The notes under the pieces are model-generated. The model worked only from the letters and a program-made list of their open reading frames with translations. It made no database searches and was not told the origin of the DNA. 64,000 nucleotides of DNA from Nocardia coubleae NBRC 108252. Lineage in GTDB: Bacteria > Actinomycetota > Actinomycetes > Mycobacteriales > Mycobacteriaceae. The stretch covers positions 1,116,001 to 1,180,000 of the forward strand of contig NZ_BDBD01000011.1 of assembly GCF_001612805.1 (NCBI RefSeq), read 5' to 3'. Below are positions 30,674 to 40,040 of this stretch, piece by piece (positions within the stretch are counted from its first letter, which is position 1; each line of letters opens with the position of its first letter). A program made the position numbers and the translations under genes.

Positions 30674-32071
30674 ATGACCCTGCTCGATACCGAGGCCGGC
30701 CCCGCCTCCGAAATGAACCCGGCGGAGATCCCCGCTCGCCTCGATCGGTTGCCGGTGATGGCGCCACACCTCGTGTGGATCACCCTGCTCACCGTGAACC
30801 TGGGGCTCGGGTTCTACGACAACGCCCTGTTCGCCTACGTCACACCGGCCATCGTCGAGCACGCGGGACTGACCGTCGGACAGGTCGGCCTGGCGAGCAC
30901 CGCCTTCTTCGCGGGCATGGTGGTCGGCGGCCTGCTCGGCGGACGCCTGGCCGACCGGTTCGGCCGGCGCGCGGTCATGGTGTGGGGCACCGCGATCTGC
31001 TCACTCGGCGTGATCGCCACCGGCCTCGCTCCGAACTTCGAGACCATTCTCATCTCGCGCACGATTACCGGTATCGGCGTGCAAGCGTCGATGTCGGCGC
31101 TGCTGGTCTACATCGTCGAGATGTTCCCCGCGGCCACTCGCGGCCGATTCGTCTCCGTCGTGACCTCGGCGTTCGTTGTCGTCGCGCCGATCGTCGCGCT
31201 GCTCGCCCTGGTCACGGTTCCCGCGGGCGGGCCCGATACCTGGCGGCACCTGTTCCTCCTCGGCGGCGTGGGCCTGCTGATCGCACCGATCGCCTACTTC
31301 GTCATGCCGGAATCCGTGCGCTGGCATATCTCGCGGAACCAGGTCGGCAAGGCCGAGCGGATCGTCGCGAACCTCGAGACCCGCGCACTGCGGCGCGGCC
31401 CGCTCGCCGAGCCCGAACCCGTCGCCGCGGGGGCGCAGCACGTGTCGTTGCGCAAGGCGCTGGGCAGCAGGCGCATCATCGGCACACTCGTCGCCCTCTC
31501 GATCGGCTATTTCGGCGCCACCTTCGGGCTGTACCTGTACCAGAACTGGGCGATGTACGTGCTCGTCGACGGTTTGGCCTACACCGAAGGCGACGCCTAC
31601 CGCATCCAGCTCATCTGGAACGTCGTCTACTTCGCCACTCCCCTGCTGGCGATGCTGATGATCGACCGGGTCGAACGCAAGACCTTCATCCTGGTGTCGT
31701 CGCTCCTGTCGGCCGTGCCGCTGGTCGGTCTCGGCGTGGCGAGCGCAGACTGGCTGGTCACCACCGCGGGCGGAGCCGCCGCCGTCGTCACCGGACTCGT
31801 GATCACCGCGTACTTCGCCTACATCCCGGAGACCATTCCCACCGAGGCCCGCGGGCTCGGCAGCGGGATCATCATCAGCGTCGGCAATATCGGCGGCGCG
31901 CTGTCGGGCGTGCTCGGTGCGTCGCTGTACGGCGCGTGGGGCGGTGCGGGCGTGATGATCTCCGCGGCGGTGGCCTTCGTCGCGTTCTCGATCGTCATTC
32001 TCTTCTTCGGTCCGCGCACGACAAATCGCTCGCTCGAAGGTGTCACCGCCGAGGAGCTGAAAGCCGCGTGA
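30674..32071 (+). CDS. MFS transporter
   Basis: 465 aa with about 12 membrane helices. The loop 2-3 signature is GRLADRFGRR and a polar loop lies in the middle (around 215-250). It resembles sugar/organic-acid and aromatic-acid:H+ symporters, and should bring the substrate across the inner membrane. It has a full paralogue at 38043-39437 (shared PARLDRLPV-type start, FYDNALFAYV, GGPDTWRHLF, ESVRWHIS, RVERKTFI and FFGPRTTNRSLEGV). It is followed 112 bp later by a CoA ligase with its own copy of the operator. Confidence 0.88.
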   Translation: MTLLDTEAGPASEMNPAEIPARLDRLPVMAPHLVWITLLTVNLGLGFYDNALFAYVTPAIVEHAGLTVGQVGLASTAFFAGMVVGGLLGGRLADRFGRRAVMVWGTAICSLGVIATGLAPNFETILISRTITGIGVQASMSALLVYIVEMFPAATRGRFVSVVTSAFVVVAPIVALLALVTVPAGGPDTWRHLFLLGGVGLLIAPIAYFVMPESVRWHISRNQVGKAERIVANLETRALRRGPLAEPEPVAAGAQHVSLRKALGSRRIIGTLVALSIGYFGATFGLYLYQNWAMYVLVDGLAYTEGDAYRIQLIWNVVYFATPLLAMLMIDRVERKTFILVSSLLSAVPLVGLGVASADWLVTTAGGAAAVVTGLVITAYFAYIPETIPTEARGLGSGIIISVGNIGGALSGVLGASLYGAWGGAGVMISAAVAFVAFSIVILFFGPRTTNRSLEGVTAEELKAA

Positions 32072-32084
32072 GAGCGGATTCCAA

Positions 32085-32129
32085 TTTACATCACACCTGT
32101 TGTGTAAATTACTTCCCGCTGGTTACAGT
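32085..32129 (+). promoter_or_regulatory. 24-bp operator, copy b, and CoA-ligase promoter
   Basis: Operator TTTACATCAC-N4-GTTGTGTAAA at 32085-32108. A -35 TTGTGT (32100-32105) and a -10 TACAGT (32124-32129) are 18 bp apart. The layout is the same as in copy a, and a TACAGTGAC string is shared. Confidence 0.75.
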
Positions 32130-32183
32130 GACCCCCGGCACATCAGCTGCGCCCCATCGCCTGTTCCGAAAGGCAGCCACCCC

Positions 32184-33710
32184 ATGTCCAATGTGATCGA
32201 CCCGATCGTCCTGCACGCCCGAACGCATCCCGAGCGTGTAGCGATCCACACCTCGGCCGGCCCTTGGTCCTACGCCGAACTGCGCACGCGCAGCCTGCGC
32301 TACGCGGGCCTGCTCACCTCACACGGCGTCGGCGCGGGCCATCGCGTGTTGCTCGCCGCGCCGTCCTGTCCCGAATTCGTGGTGGCCTACATGGGAATTC
32401 AGGCCGTCGGCGCGACCGTGGTGCCCATCAACACCATGTCCACCGAACCCGAAGCCGCCTACTTCCTGGCCGATGCGGGAGCGTCGCTCGCGATCAGCTG
32501 GCAGGAGGTCGGGCCCGCGGTGTCGCGCGCCGCCGAGAACGCGGGCATCACCCACCTGACGCTGACCACCGGCGCGGAGACCGACAGCACTCCCCTGGCT
32601 CGCGCGCTCGACCGAGAGCCGAGCGAAACCGCCGCGATCCTCTACACCTCCGGCACCACCGGACGGCCCAAGGGCGCCGAACTCAGCGTCGCCAACCTGC
32701 TCGCGGCGGGCGAGATCAGCTGCATCGTGGCGGGTACATCGAGCGAGGACCGCACCGGAACCGCCCTGCCGCTGTTCCATGTCTTCGGGCAAGCCGCGGT
32801 GATGATGGCGTCCTTCACCGGGGGCGGCTCGCTGTCGCTGCTCCCGAAATTCACCCCACAGGGGCTGATCGATCTGCTGCGCCGTGACGAGCTGACGGTG
32901 ATGTGCGGCGTCCCGACGATGTGGAACGCCATGCTGCACGCCGCGGATGACGCCGACAGCACCGATTTCGCGACCCTGCGCGTCGCCGTCTCCGGTGGCG
33001 CCACGCTGCCCGGCGAGGTGGCGCGTGCCTTCGAGGAGAAATTCGGCTGCACGATTCTCGAGGGCTACGGGCTCACCGAGACCACCTCTCTCGGCGCCTT
33101 CAACGACATCGAACGCGGCGGCAAGATCGGCTCGGTCGGCCGCGTGGTGCCCCGGCTCGAGATGCAGATCCGCGCACACAACGGCGAGGTGTGCGGGCCC
33201 GGTGAGGTCGGTGAGATCTTCGTCCGCGGCGATACCGTCTTCAAGGGCTACCGCAACCGCCCGGACGCGACAGCCGATTCCCTCACCGCCGACGGCTGGT
33301 TCCGCACCGGCGACCTCGGCCGGTTCGACGCCGAGCACGACCTGCGGATCGTCGACCGGCTCAAGGACATGATCATCCGCGGCGGCTACAACGTCTACCC
33401 GAGCGAGGTCGAAGAAGTGCTCTACGAGCACCCGGACGTGGTCGAGGCCGCGGTGGTCGGGGTGCCCGACGAGTACTACGGCGAAGAGGTCGCGGCGGTG
33501 CTCACTCCGCGCGCCGGGGCAGCGCTCACCACGGCCGATATCGACACCTGGACGCGGGAACGGCTGTCCGCGTACAAGATTCCGCGCATCATCCAGTTCG
33601 TCGACCAGCTGCCGAAAGGCACGACCGGCAAGATCCTCAAGCGCGAGATCGACCGGGACGCACTCCGCGCCACCGCGTCGTCACGTGACACCCAGGCGGC
33701 GCGCCCTTGA
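32184..33710 (+). CDS. Acyl-CoA synthetase (ANL superfamily)
   Basis: 508 aa. P-loop YTSGTTGRPKGAE, GYGLTETTS, hinge RLKDMIIRGGYNVYPSEVEE and the final Lys in LPKGTTGKILKREI. It activates a carboxylic acid to CoA ester. The ATG at 32184 is preceded by a weak AAAGG. Its TGA overlaps the TTG start of the next oxidase gene. Operon order: ligase, FAD oxidase, ThDP enzyme. Whether it acts on the substrate or on the final product cannot be told. Confidence 0.9.
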   Translation: MSNVIDPIVLHARTHPERVAIHTSAGPWSYAELRTRSLRYAGLLTSHGVGAGHRVLLAAPSCPEFVVAYMGIQAVGATVVPINTMSTEPEAAYFLADAGASLAISWQEVGPAVSRAAENAGITHLTLTTGAETDSTPLARALDREPSETAAILYTSGTTGRPKGAELSVANLLAAGEISCIVAGTSSEDRTGTALPLFHVFGQAAVMMASFTGGGSLSLLPKFTPQGLIDLLRRDELTVMCGVPTMWNAMLHAADDADSTDFATLRVAVSGGATLPGEVARAFEEKFGCTILEGYGLTETTSLGAFNDIERGGKIGSVGRVVPRLEMQIRAHNGEVCGPGEVGEIFVRGDTVFKGYRNRPDATADSLTADGWFRTGDLGRFDAEHDLRIVDRLKDMIIRGGYNVYPSEVEEVLYEHPDVVEAAVVGVPDEYYGEEVAAVLTPRAGAALTTADIDTWTRERLSAYKIPRIIQFVDQLPKGTTGKILKREIDRDALRATASSRDTQAARP

Positions 33711-35128
33711 GTACCGCTCCGCTCGCCGGCACAGCGCCGGATCCACGCGTGCTCGACCGGTTCGCGGCCGTCGTCGGATCGGCACACGTGGTCACCGGGG
33801 ACAGGATCGGCCCCGACTACCACCATGACGAAGCGCTCGTCGGCACCCCGGTGGCGCCGCGCTATCTGGCTCGTCCGGCCACGGCCGAGGAGACCGCCGA
33901 ACTCCTCGCCGTGGCCGCGGCGGCTCGGGTCCCGGTGACCGCGCGGGGCGCGGGCACCGGGCTGTCCGGCGCCTGCCGTCCCGCCGAGAACGGCCTGGTC
34001 ATCTCCTTCGAACGCATGGCAGCCGTGCTCGACATCGACGTCGACAACCAGGTGGCGGTCGTGCAGCCGGGTGTCACCCTCGCCGAGCTCGACGCGGCGA
34101 CCAGCCCGCACGGCCTGATGTACACCGTGTTCCCCGGCGAACTGTCGGCCAGCATCGGCGGCACGGTCGGGACCAACGCGGGCGGCATGCGGGCGGTCCG
34201 TTACGGCGTCACCCGCCACAATGTGCTCGGCCTGCAGGCCGCGATGCCGTCGGGGCAACTCGTGCGCACCGGCGGCAAGCTCACCAAGATGTCCACCGGC
34301 TACGACCTCACCCAGCTGATCATCGGGTCCGAGGGCACGCTTGCCCTGGCCACCGAGATCACCGTCCGCCTCTACCCACGGCCCGCGCACAGCGCCACGC
34401 TGATGGCCGTTTTCACCGATCTTCCCGCGGTCATGCGGGCGGTGCCCGAGGTGCTGCGCACCGGGGTGGCCCCGACCATCCTCGAATACCTCGACACCAC
34501 AACCATGGAAGCGATCAGCCGGGCCCAGGATCTCGAACTCGGCATCGCCCCCGAGGTCCGGGCGGCGGCCGAGGCGTACCTGGTGATCGGGCTGGACAAC
34601 CGTGAACGCGCGCCCCTCGACACCGGCATCGGCCTGCTCGGCGAGCTACTCGACACGCTCGGCGCGCTGGATACCTATGTGCTGGAAGGCAATTCGGCCC
34701 GACTGTTGATCGAGGCCAGGGAGAAGGCGTTCTGGTCGGCGAAGGCCTCTGGTGCCGACGAGATTCTCGACGTCGTGGTGCCGCGGGCCGTGATGCCCGA
34801 GTTCTTCGACGGTGCCACCGCACTGGCCCGCGCCGTCGACGCGCATCTGGTCGGTTGCGGTCACGCGGGCGACGGCAATGTGCACATGGCCGTGTACTGC
34901 CGCGACGACCACACCCGCGAGTCGCTGCTGCATCGCGTCTTCGCCCTCGCGATCGAACTGGGCGGCGCGATCTCCGGCGAGCACGGCCTCGGACGGATCA
35001 AGACCGCCCACTTCACCGCGCTGGCCGACCCGGTCGCGCTCGCCCTGATGCACGGGATCAAGCAGGCCTTCGATCCGGCCGGAATACTCAATCCCGGCGT
35101 CGTTCTCGATGGAAAGGTGCTCGGATGA
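33707..35128 (+). CDS. FAD-linked 2-hydroxyacid oxidase/dehydrogenase, GlcD/D-lactate type
   Basis: 473 aa. It has the PCMH-type FAD domain (VTARGAGTGLSGACRP, GGTVGTNAGGMRAVRYGVT) and the C-terminal oxidase domain ending in the metal-binding HLVGCGHAGDGNVHM and GAISGEHGLGRIK. The family oxidises D-2-hydroxyacids (glycolate, lactate, 2-hydroxyglutarate) to 2-oxoacids. The start is an unusual TTG in TTGA overlap with the ligase stop; no other start fits. The next gene encodes a ThDP enzyme that could decarboxylate a 2-oxoacid, so the pair reads as a 2-hydroxyacid route. Confidence 0.88.
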   Translation: MSTAPLAGTAPDPRVLDRFAAVVGSAHVVTGDRIGPDYHHDEALVGTPVAPRYLARPATAEETAELLAVAAAARVPVTARGAGTGLSGACRPAENGLVISFERMAAVLDIDVDNQVAVVQPGVTLAELDAATSPHGLMYTVFPGELSASIGGTVGTNAGGMRAVRYGVTRHNVLGLQAAMPSGQLVRTGGKLTKMSTGYDLTQLIIGSEGTLALATEITVRLYPRPAHSATLMAVFTDLPAVMRAVPEVLRTGVAPTILEYLDTTTMEAISRAQDLELGIAPEVRAAAEAYLVIGLDNRERAPLDTGIGLLGELLDTLGALDTYVLEGNSARLLIEAREKAFWSAKASGADEILDVVVPRAVMPEFFDGATALARAVDAHLVGCGHAGDGNVHMAVYCRDDHTRESLLHRVFALAIELGGAISGEHGLGRIKTAHFTALADPVALALMHGIKQAFDPAGILNPGVVLDGKVLG

Positions 35129-36681
35129 CCAACGGTGCGCAAGCGCTGATCGCCACACTCGCCGAGGCGGGAGTCGAGGTGTGCTTCGGCAACCCGGGCA
35201 CCTCGGAGATGCATTTCGTGGCCGCGCTGGACTCGGTACCACGGATGCGTGGCGTGCTGTGCCTGTTCGAGGGGGTGGTCACCGGCGCGGCCGACGGGTA
35301 CGCCCGCATCACGGGCAAACCGGCCGTCACCCTGCTGCATCTGGGCCCCGGCCTGGCCAACGGTCTGGCGAACCTGCACAACGCCCGGCGGGCGCAGTCG
35401 CCGATCGTCAATGTCGTCGGCGAACACGCCGCGGACCACAAACAGTACGACGCGCCACTGGATTCCGATATCGAGGCGCTCACGGGGTGGAGTCACAGCT
35501 GGACCCGCCGGGGCAGCTCCCCCGACCGGATCGGGCGCGACGCCGCCGATGCCGTCGCTGCCGCGCGCTCGACGCCCCCGCGCATCGCCACCCTGGTGCT
35601 GCCCGCCGACGTGTCGTGGGGCGAGGGCGGTGTGGCCGCGACCCCCGTGACACCGGTCCCGGCGACCGCACCCGACCCGGCGACCGTCGCCGAGATCGCG
35701 AAGATCCTGCGCAGCGGCGAACAGGCGGTGCTGCTGCTCGGTGGACCCGCGGGCACCGAGCGCGGTCTCGTGGCCGCCGACCGGATCGCCACCGCGACGG
35801 GCGCGCGCCTGCTGATGGAGACCCACCCCGCGCGACTCACCCGGGGCGCGGGGGTACCGGCGATCGATCGGCTGGGGTATCTGGCCGAACAGGCCACCGG
35901 TCAGCTCGCAGGCGCCGAGCATGTCGTCGTGGCGGGTAGCCGCTCGCCGGTGTCGTTCTTCGCCTACCCGGACAAGCCGAGCGATCTGGTTCCGGTGGGC
36001 GCGCAGGTGCACCGGCTCGCCGAACCGGAAGCCGATGTCGTCGCCGCCCTGGAGGCACTCGCCGCCGAGGTCGCGCCCGACACGGACGCGCGCCTCGTCG
36101 CCGCCTCGGTGCCCGAATTGCCGTCCGGCCCTTTGGATGTGCGCACCTGGGTGCAGGTGATCGGTGCCCTGCTGCCGGAAAACGCGATCATCTCCGACGA
36201 GTCCAACACCTCCGGTGTCTTCCTCGCCGCGGCCACCGCCGGTTCGCCCCGCCACGATGTCCTGTCCCTCACCGGCGGCGCCATCGGACAAGGCCTGCCG
36301 GTCGCGGTCGGTGCTGCGGTGGCGGCCCCCGACCGGCCGGTCATCGCCCTGCAGAGCGACGGCAGCGCCGCCTACACGATCTCGGCGCTGTGGACGATGG
36401 CACGCGAGAACCTGAACATCACGACGGTGCTGATCAACAACCGCGCCTATGCGATCCTGCGGATGGAGCTGGGTCGGGTCGGCGCGACCGAAGTCGGCCC
36501 GAAGGCAGCGGACCTGCTCGACCTGTCGCGCCCCGAGATGGATTTCGCCGAGATCGCCCGCGGTTTCGGCGTCCCCGCGACCGTCGCCACCACCTGTGAG
36601 GAGTTGGCCGAGCAGTTCCGGGCCGCGCTGGCCGAGCCGGGCCCGCATCTAATCGACGCCCGAATCCCTTCGCTGTTCTGA
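35125..36681 (+). CDS. ThDP-dependent enzyme, IlvX/benzoylformate-decarboxylase-like
   Basis: 518 aa. It has the N-terminal pyrimidine-binding domain with the activating Glu in LFEGVVTGAADGYAR, and the C-terminal ThDP motif from SDG (QSDGSAAYTISALW) to the paired Asn of INNRAY. Length and start (MTNGAQALIATLAEAGVEV) match mycobacterial IlvX, an acetolactate-synthase-like protein of unclear role. It is shorter than true AHAS (about 600 aa), and the family includes 2-oxoacid decarboxylases and 2-hydroxyacyl-CoA lyases. Context favours decarboxylation of a 2-oxoacid, or cleavage of a 2-hydroxyacyl-CoA to an aldehyde. ATGA overlap with the oxidase gene. Confidence 0.85.
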   Translation: MTNGAQALIATLAEAGVEVCFGNPGTSEMHFVAALDSVPRMRGVLCLFEGVVTGAADGYARITGKPAVTLLHLGPGLANGLANLHNARRAQSPIVNVVGEHAADHKQYDAPLDSDIEALTGWSHSWTRRGSSPDRIGRDAADAVAAARSTPPRIATLVLPADVSWGEGGVAATPVTPVPATAPDPATVAEIAKILRSGEQAVLLLGGPAGTERGLVAADRIATATGARLLMETHPARLTRGAGVPAIDRLGYLAEQATGQLAGAEHVVVAGSRSPVSFFAYPDKPSDLVPVGAQVHRLAEPEADVVAALEALAAEVAPDTDARLVAASVPELPSGPLDVRTWVQVIGALLPENAIISDESNTSGVFLAAATAGSPRHDVLSLTGGAIGQGLPVAVGAAVAAPDRPVIALQSDGSAAYTISALWTMARENLNITTVLINNRAYAILRMELGRVGATEVGPKAADLLDLSRPEMDFAEIARGFGVPATVATTCEELAEQFRAALAEPGPHLIDARIPSLF

Positions 36682-36696
36682 AGCAGGACCGAAGAG

Positions 36697-36731
36697 AACT
36701 GCCCTGCACCGGATTTCGGTGCAGGGCAGTT
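36697..36731. terminator. Perfect 14-bp-stem terminator
   Basis: AACTGCCCTGCACC and GGTGCAGGGCAGTT close a seven-base loop, followed by TTCTT on the plus strand. It separates the ThDP gene (+) from the convergent FAD oxidase (-). Confidence 0.85.
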
Positions 36732-36744
36732 TTCTTGAGGGCCT

Positions 36745-38046
36745 TCAGCGTGCCGCGCGACGATCGCCGATCCGGTCCGCGAGCCAGGCCGCCCGCAGCA
36801 CCGGGTTGTGCAGGTACAGCGAGCGGGAGAATCGGGGTTCGGTGTGCCAGTACGGCAGCAGATCGTGGTGGATCTCGTCGGTGGTGAGCTGGTCGGCGAG
36901 CAGGGTACCGAGGTACGGCGCCTGCCCGAGACCGTGGCCGTTGCAACCGATGATGTAGTAGATGTTCTTCGACGCCTGCCCGGCTGCGGGCAGCCGGGAG
37001 GTCGTCATGGCGATCCAGCCGCCCCACGTCTTGGTGACCGGCACATCGCGCAGCGACGGAAAGCGGGCGTGGAAGGCGGCGGTGAGGTCGGCCACGACCG
37101 CCGGGTCCGAGGTGCGGTCGGTGAGCGGGTTCTTGCCGACCTCGAGCCGGCGGACGCCGACGGCGATCGTGTTGGTCGGCGTCACGTGATAGCTCTCCAT
37201 CACATTGTGCCGGGTAGCCAGACCCGAGCGGCTCGTCCAACCGGTTGCCACCAGCCGTTCGGCCTCCACCGGTGCCGTTTCGACCATGCTCACCCAGACC
37301 GGTTTCGCCAGACGCCTTGGGGTGGCTCCGATTTCGGGGGCGTAGGCATTGTTCGCGAGCACCACCCGCCCGGCACGTACCCGGCCCAGCGGCGTGCTCA
37401 CCTGCGCGCCCGCACCGAGTTCGGTCACCGATTCCACCGGAGACTGCTCGAAGACGCGCACCCCCGAACGCAGCAGCGCCGCGCGCACACCGAGTGTGAA
37501 CAGGCCGGGGTTCATCGTCCCGCCGACGGTGGTGAGCAGACCGCCGAGGAAGGTGTCGGGGATGCCGAGTTCACGCTGGTCGCCGAAGCGGTCGGCGGCG
37601 CCCGCCGCGATCAGCGCCGCCGCTTGGCGGCGGGCCTTGCGCAATTGCCCCGCGGTGGCGGCCACCCCGACGTTTCCGACGGGTTCGTAGTCGCAGTCGA
37701 TGCCGAGTTGTTTGATCAGGTCCTCGACGAAGCCGACGGAGGCCTCGGCGAAGCGGACCTGATCACGCAGCAACTGCGGGTTCATCTTGGCCAGGAGCTC
37801 GGGATCACCGGTCGGTTTGCCCGACAGCTGACCGGCGTTGCGCGAACTGGCTCCGTACCCGCAGAAGTCCGATTCCAGGAGCACGACGTCGGCGCCGCGC
37901 TCGGCCAGCCGCAGCGCGATGGCCATGCCGCCCAGGCCGCCGCCGACCACGGCGACGTCGCAGGTGATATCGGTGTCGAGCGGTGCGGCGAGGTCGGTCG
38001 GCCGATCGATCCAGCCGGTGAAGGTGGTGTAGGTGGTTGCGGTCAT
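36745..38046 (-). CDS. FAD-dependent oxidoreductase, DAO/PuuB-like (paralogue of 3002-4300)
   Basis: 433 aa. It has the flavin fold VAVVGGGLGGMAIALRLAE, the loop GASSRNAGQLSG and the C-terminal WGGWIAMTTSRLPAAG. It oxidises an amine or amino acid derivative to an imine, with H2O2. Its ATG overlaps the MFS stop (ATGA), so uptake and oxidation are coupled. RidA, which hydrolyses imines or enamines formed by such flavoenzymes, is encoded upstream on the same strand. The match to 3002-4300 runs end to end, so region A and region C each carry one such oxidase. Confidence 0.85.
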   Translation of the reverse strand: MTATTYTTFTGWIDRPTDLAAPLDTDITCDVAVVGGGLGGMAIALRLAERGADVVLLESDFCGYGASSRNAGQLSGKPTGDPELLAKMNPQLLRDQVRFAEASVGFVEDLIKQLGIDCDYEPVGNVGVAATAGQLRKARRQAAALIAAGAADRFGDQRELGIPDTFLGGLLTTVGGTMNPGLFTLGVRAALLRSGVRVFEQSPVESVTELGAGAQVSTPLGRVRAGRVVLANNAYAPEIGATPRRLAKPVWVSMVETAPVEAERLVATGWTSRSGLATRHNVMESYHVTPTNTIAVGVRRLEVGKNPLTDRTSDPAVVADLTAAFHARFPSLRDVPVTKTWGGWIAMTTSRLPAAGQASKNIYYIIGCNGHGLGQAPYLGTLLADQLTTDEIHHDLLPYWHTEPRFSRSLYLHNPVLRAAWLADRIGDRRAAR

Positions 38047-39437
38047 CCCTTGACTTCCTCTACTGCGACGCCCTCGAGCGAACGCTGGGTGGTGCGTGGC
38101 CCGAACAGCAGGACCACGGCGGAGAACACGATGTAGCAGATGGCGGCCGCGATCATCACGCCGTCGATGCTCCATCGGCCGAACAGCGCGGCTCCGAGCA
38201 CACCGGAGACCGCGCCGCCTGCGCGGCCGATCCCGATGACGATGCCGGTGCCGATGCCACGGCCCTGCGGGGGCATCGCTTCGGGGATGTAGGCGTAATA
38301 GACGTTGACCACCAGCCCGGTCGTGATGGCCGCGGCGCCACCGGCGGCGGTGACCACCCAGCTCTGGGTGGAGACGCCGAGCAGCACCAGCGGAATCGCA
38401 CTGACGATCGCCCCGCCGAAGATCAGCGTCTTGCGCTCGACCCGGTCCATCAGCACCAGCGCGACGAGCGGGGTGACGCAATAGACCACATTCCAGACGA
38501 GCTGGATCTGGTAAGCCTTGCCTTCGTCGTACTTCAGCCCTTCGATCAGCGAGTAGAGCGCCCAGTTCCCGAACAGGTAATAGCCGAGCGTCGAGCCGAA
38601 GTAGCCGATGCCGACGACGGCCAGCACGCGGATCACCTTCGGATTCGCGAGCACCTCACGCAGCGACTTCTTCTCCAGCGGAGCGTCGGGGACAACGGCA
38701 GGCTCTGGCAGCGGGCCACGCCGCAGCGCGATCGTCTCGAGCTCGACCACCAAGCGCTCGGCCTCGTCGTAGCGGCCACGCGAGATCTGCCAGCGCACCG
38801 ATTCCGGCAGGATGAAACGCGCAATGGGCGCGATCACGAGGCCGGCGCTGCCGATGATGAACAGGTGGCGCCAGGTGTCGGGACCACCATTGGGGATCGC
38901 GACCAGCGCCAGGAAGGCAACCAGCGGCGCGACGACCACGAAGCCCGTGGTGAGCACCGAGGCGAACCGCCCACGGGTCTTGCTGGGAAACATCTCGGCG
39001 ACATAGACCAGCAGCACCGAGGTCGCCGCCTGTACCCCGAGCCCGGTGATGAAGCGCGCGAACAACATCGCCTCGAAGCTGGTGGCGAACGCAGTGGCCA
39101 GCGCACCGGCGGAGTAGACGACGGTGGCCCAGATCAGGATCTGCCGTCTGCCGAACCGGTCCGACAGCCTGCCCCCCGCCAGCGCGCCGACGACCATGCC
39201 GACGAAGAACGCGCTGCCGACCGTCCCGAGCTGCGGCAGGCTGAGGCCGGTGCTCTCCGCGATGGAGGGTAGGACGTAAGCGAACAGCGCGTTGTCGTAG
39301 TACTCGAGCGCCAGATTGATCGCCAGGACCGAAATCCAGGCGATATGCGGCGAAATCACCGGCAGCCGGTCCAGTCTGGCGGCCAGCCGCGCACCGGAAA
39401 CGGAGGCAGCCGTATCCATGGTGTCCAAGGGTGTCAT
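38043..39437 (-). CDS. MFS transporter (paralogue of 30674-32071)
   Basis: 464 aa, about 12 helices, loop motif GGRLSDRFGRRQI and a variable middle loop rich in Pro and Glu (around 215-255). The sequence follows the other carrier along its length. It is transcribed with the FAD oxidase. The 183-bp gap upstream (39438-39620) holds no copy of the 24-bp operator that I can see and no gene; its promoter is not obvious. Confidence 0.88.
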   Translation of the reverse strand: MTPLDTMDTAASVSGARLAARLDRLPVISPHIAWISVLAINLALEYYDNALFAYVLPSIAESTGLSLPQLGTVGSAFFVGMVVGALAGGRLSDRFGRRQILIWATVVYSAGALATAFATSFEAMLFARFITGLGVQAATSVLLVYVAEMFPSKTRGRFASVLTTGFVVVAPLVAFLALVAIPNGGPDTWRHLFIIGSAGLVIAPIARFILPESVRWQISRGRYDEAERLVVELETIALRRGPLPEPAVVPDAPLEKKSLREVLANPKVIRVLAVVGIGYFGSTLGYYLFGNWALYSLIEGLKYDEGKAYQIQLVWNVVYCVTPLVALVLMDRVERKTLIFGGAIVSAIPLVLLGVSTQSWVVTAAGGAAAITTGLVVNVYYAYIPEAMPPQGRGIGTGIVIGIGRAGGAVSGVLGAALFGRWSIDGVMIAAAICYIVFSAVVLLFGPRTTQRSLEGVAVEEVKG

Positions 39438-39620
39438 GGTTTTCCATCCCGCGGCGGGACCGGTTACACTCGGACGGGTAGCGTGGGGACGTCTACACGC
39501 CGGCTGTCGGCAACGACCGCTGAGCTAAGAAATCAAGTGAGAGTGCAGCTTTCGGGTGTGGCGCCCGTGCCGCGTTCAGGTGCGATCCCGGCGTGTGCGG
39601 CACGCCGGGTCCGCCTCGCG

Positions 39621-40016
39621 TCAGTCGCCTACGGCCGCGACGACCCGGACTTCCACCAGCAGGCCGTCACGGGCCAACTGGGAGACGCCCACCCCGGTCC
39701 AGGCCGGGAAGTCCGCGGGCAGGTACTCGTCCTTCACCTTGACGAATTCCTCGATATCGGTGCGCATATCGATGTGGAAAGTCATCAGCTCGACGATGTC
39801 GCTCATGCTCGCTCCCGCCGCTTCGAGCACGGTGCGTACGCCTTCGAAGGCGATACGGGCCTGGGCGTCCATGCCCTCGGCCGGCGCTCCGGTCGACCTG
39901 TCGATCCCGACCTGACCGGAGACCCAGATCAGATTCCCGGCCCTGACCGCCTGGGAGAAATGAAGCCTGTCGTACGTCGCCTCGGTTCCGGGCGGGTTGA
40001 TCAGTTGTCGCTGCAT
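39621..40016 (-). CDS. RidA-family imine/enamine deaminase
   Basis: 131 aa. It has the IWVSGQVGIDRSTG core, FEGVRTVLEAAGASMSDIVE and the C-terminal Arg in LVEVRVVA that binds the substrate carboxylate in RidA. The family hydrolyses reactive 2-aminoacrylate-type intermediates and imines produced by PLP enzymes and FAD amino-acid oxidases. It lies 24 bp behind the PhyH gene under the copy-c promoter, and upstream of the MFS/FAD oxidase pair. The symbol is family-level only. Confidence 0.85.
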   Translation of the reverse strand: MQRQLINPPGTEATYDRLHFSQAVRAGNLIWVSGQVGIDRSTGAPAEGMDAQARIAFEGVRTVLEAAGASMSDIVELMTFHIDMRTDIEEFVKVKDEYLPADFPAWTGVGVSQLARDGLLVEVRVVAAVGD

Positions 40017-40040
40017 GTACTCGGTTCTCCTTCGGAATGA

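Noticed and set aside
39438..39620. A promoter or small gene in the gap upstream of the second MFS gene
   Set aside because: No palindrome of the regulon type, no convincing -35/-10 pair and no plausible frame with a ribosome site; it is left unassigned.
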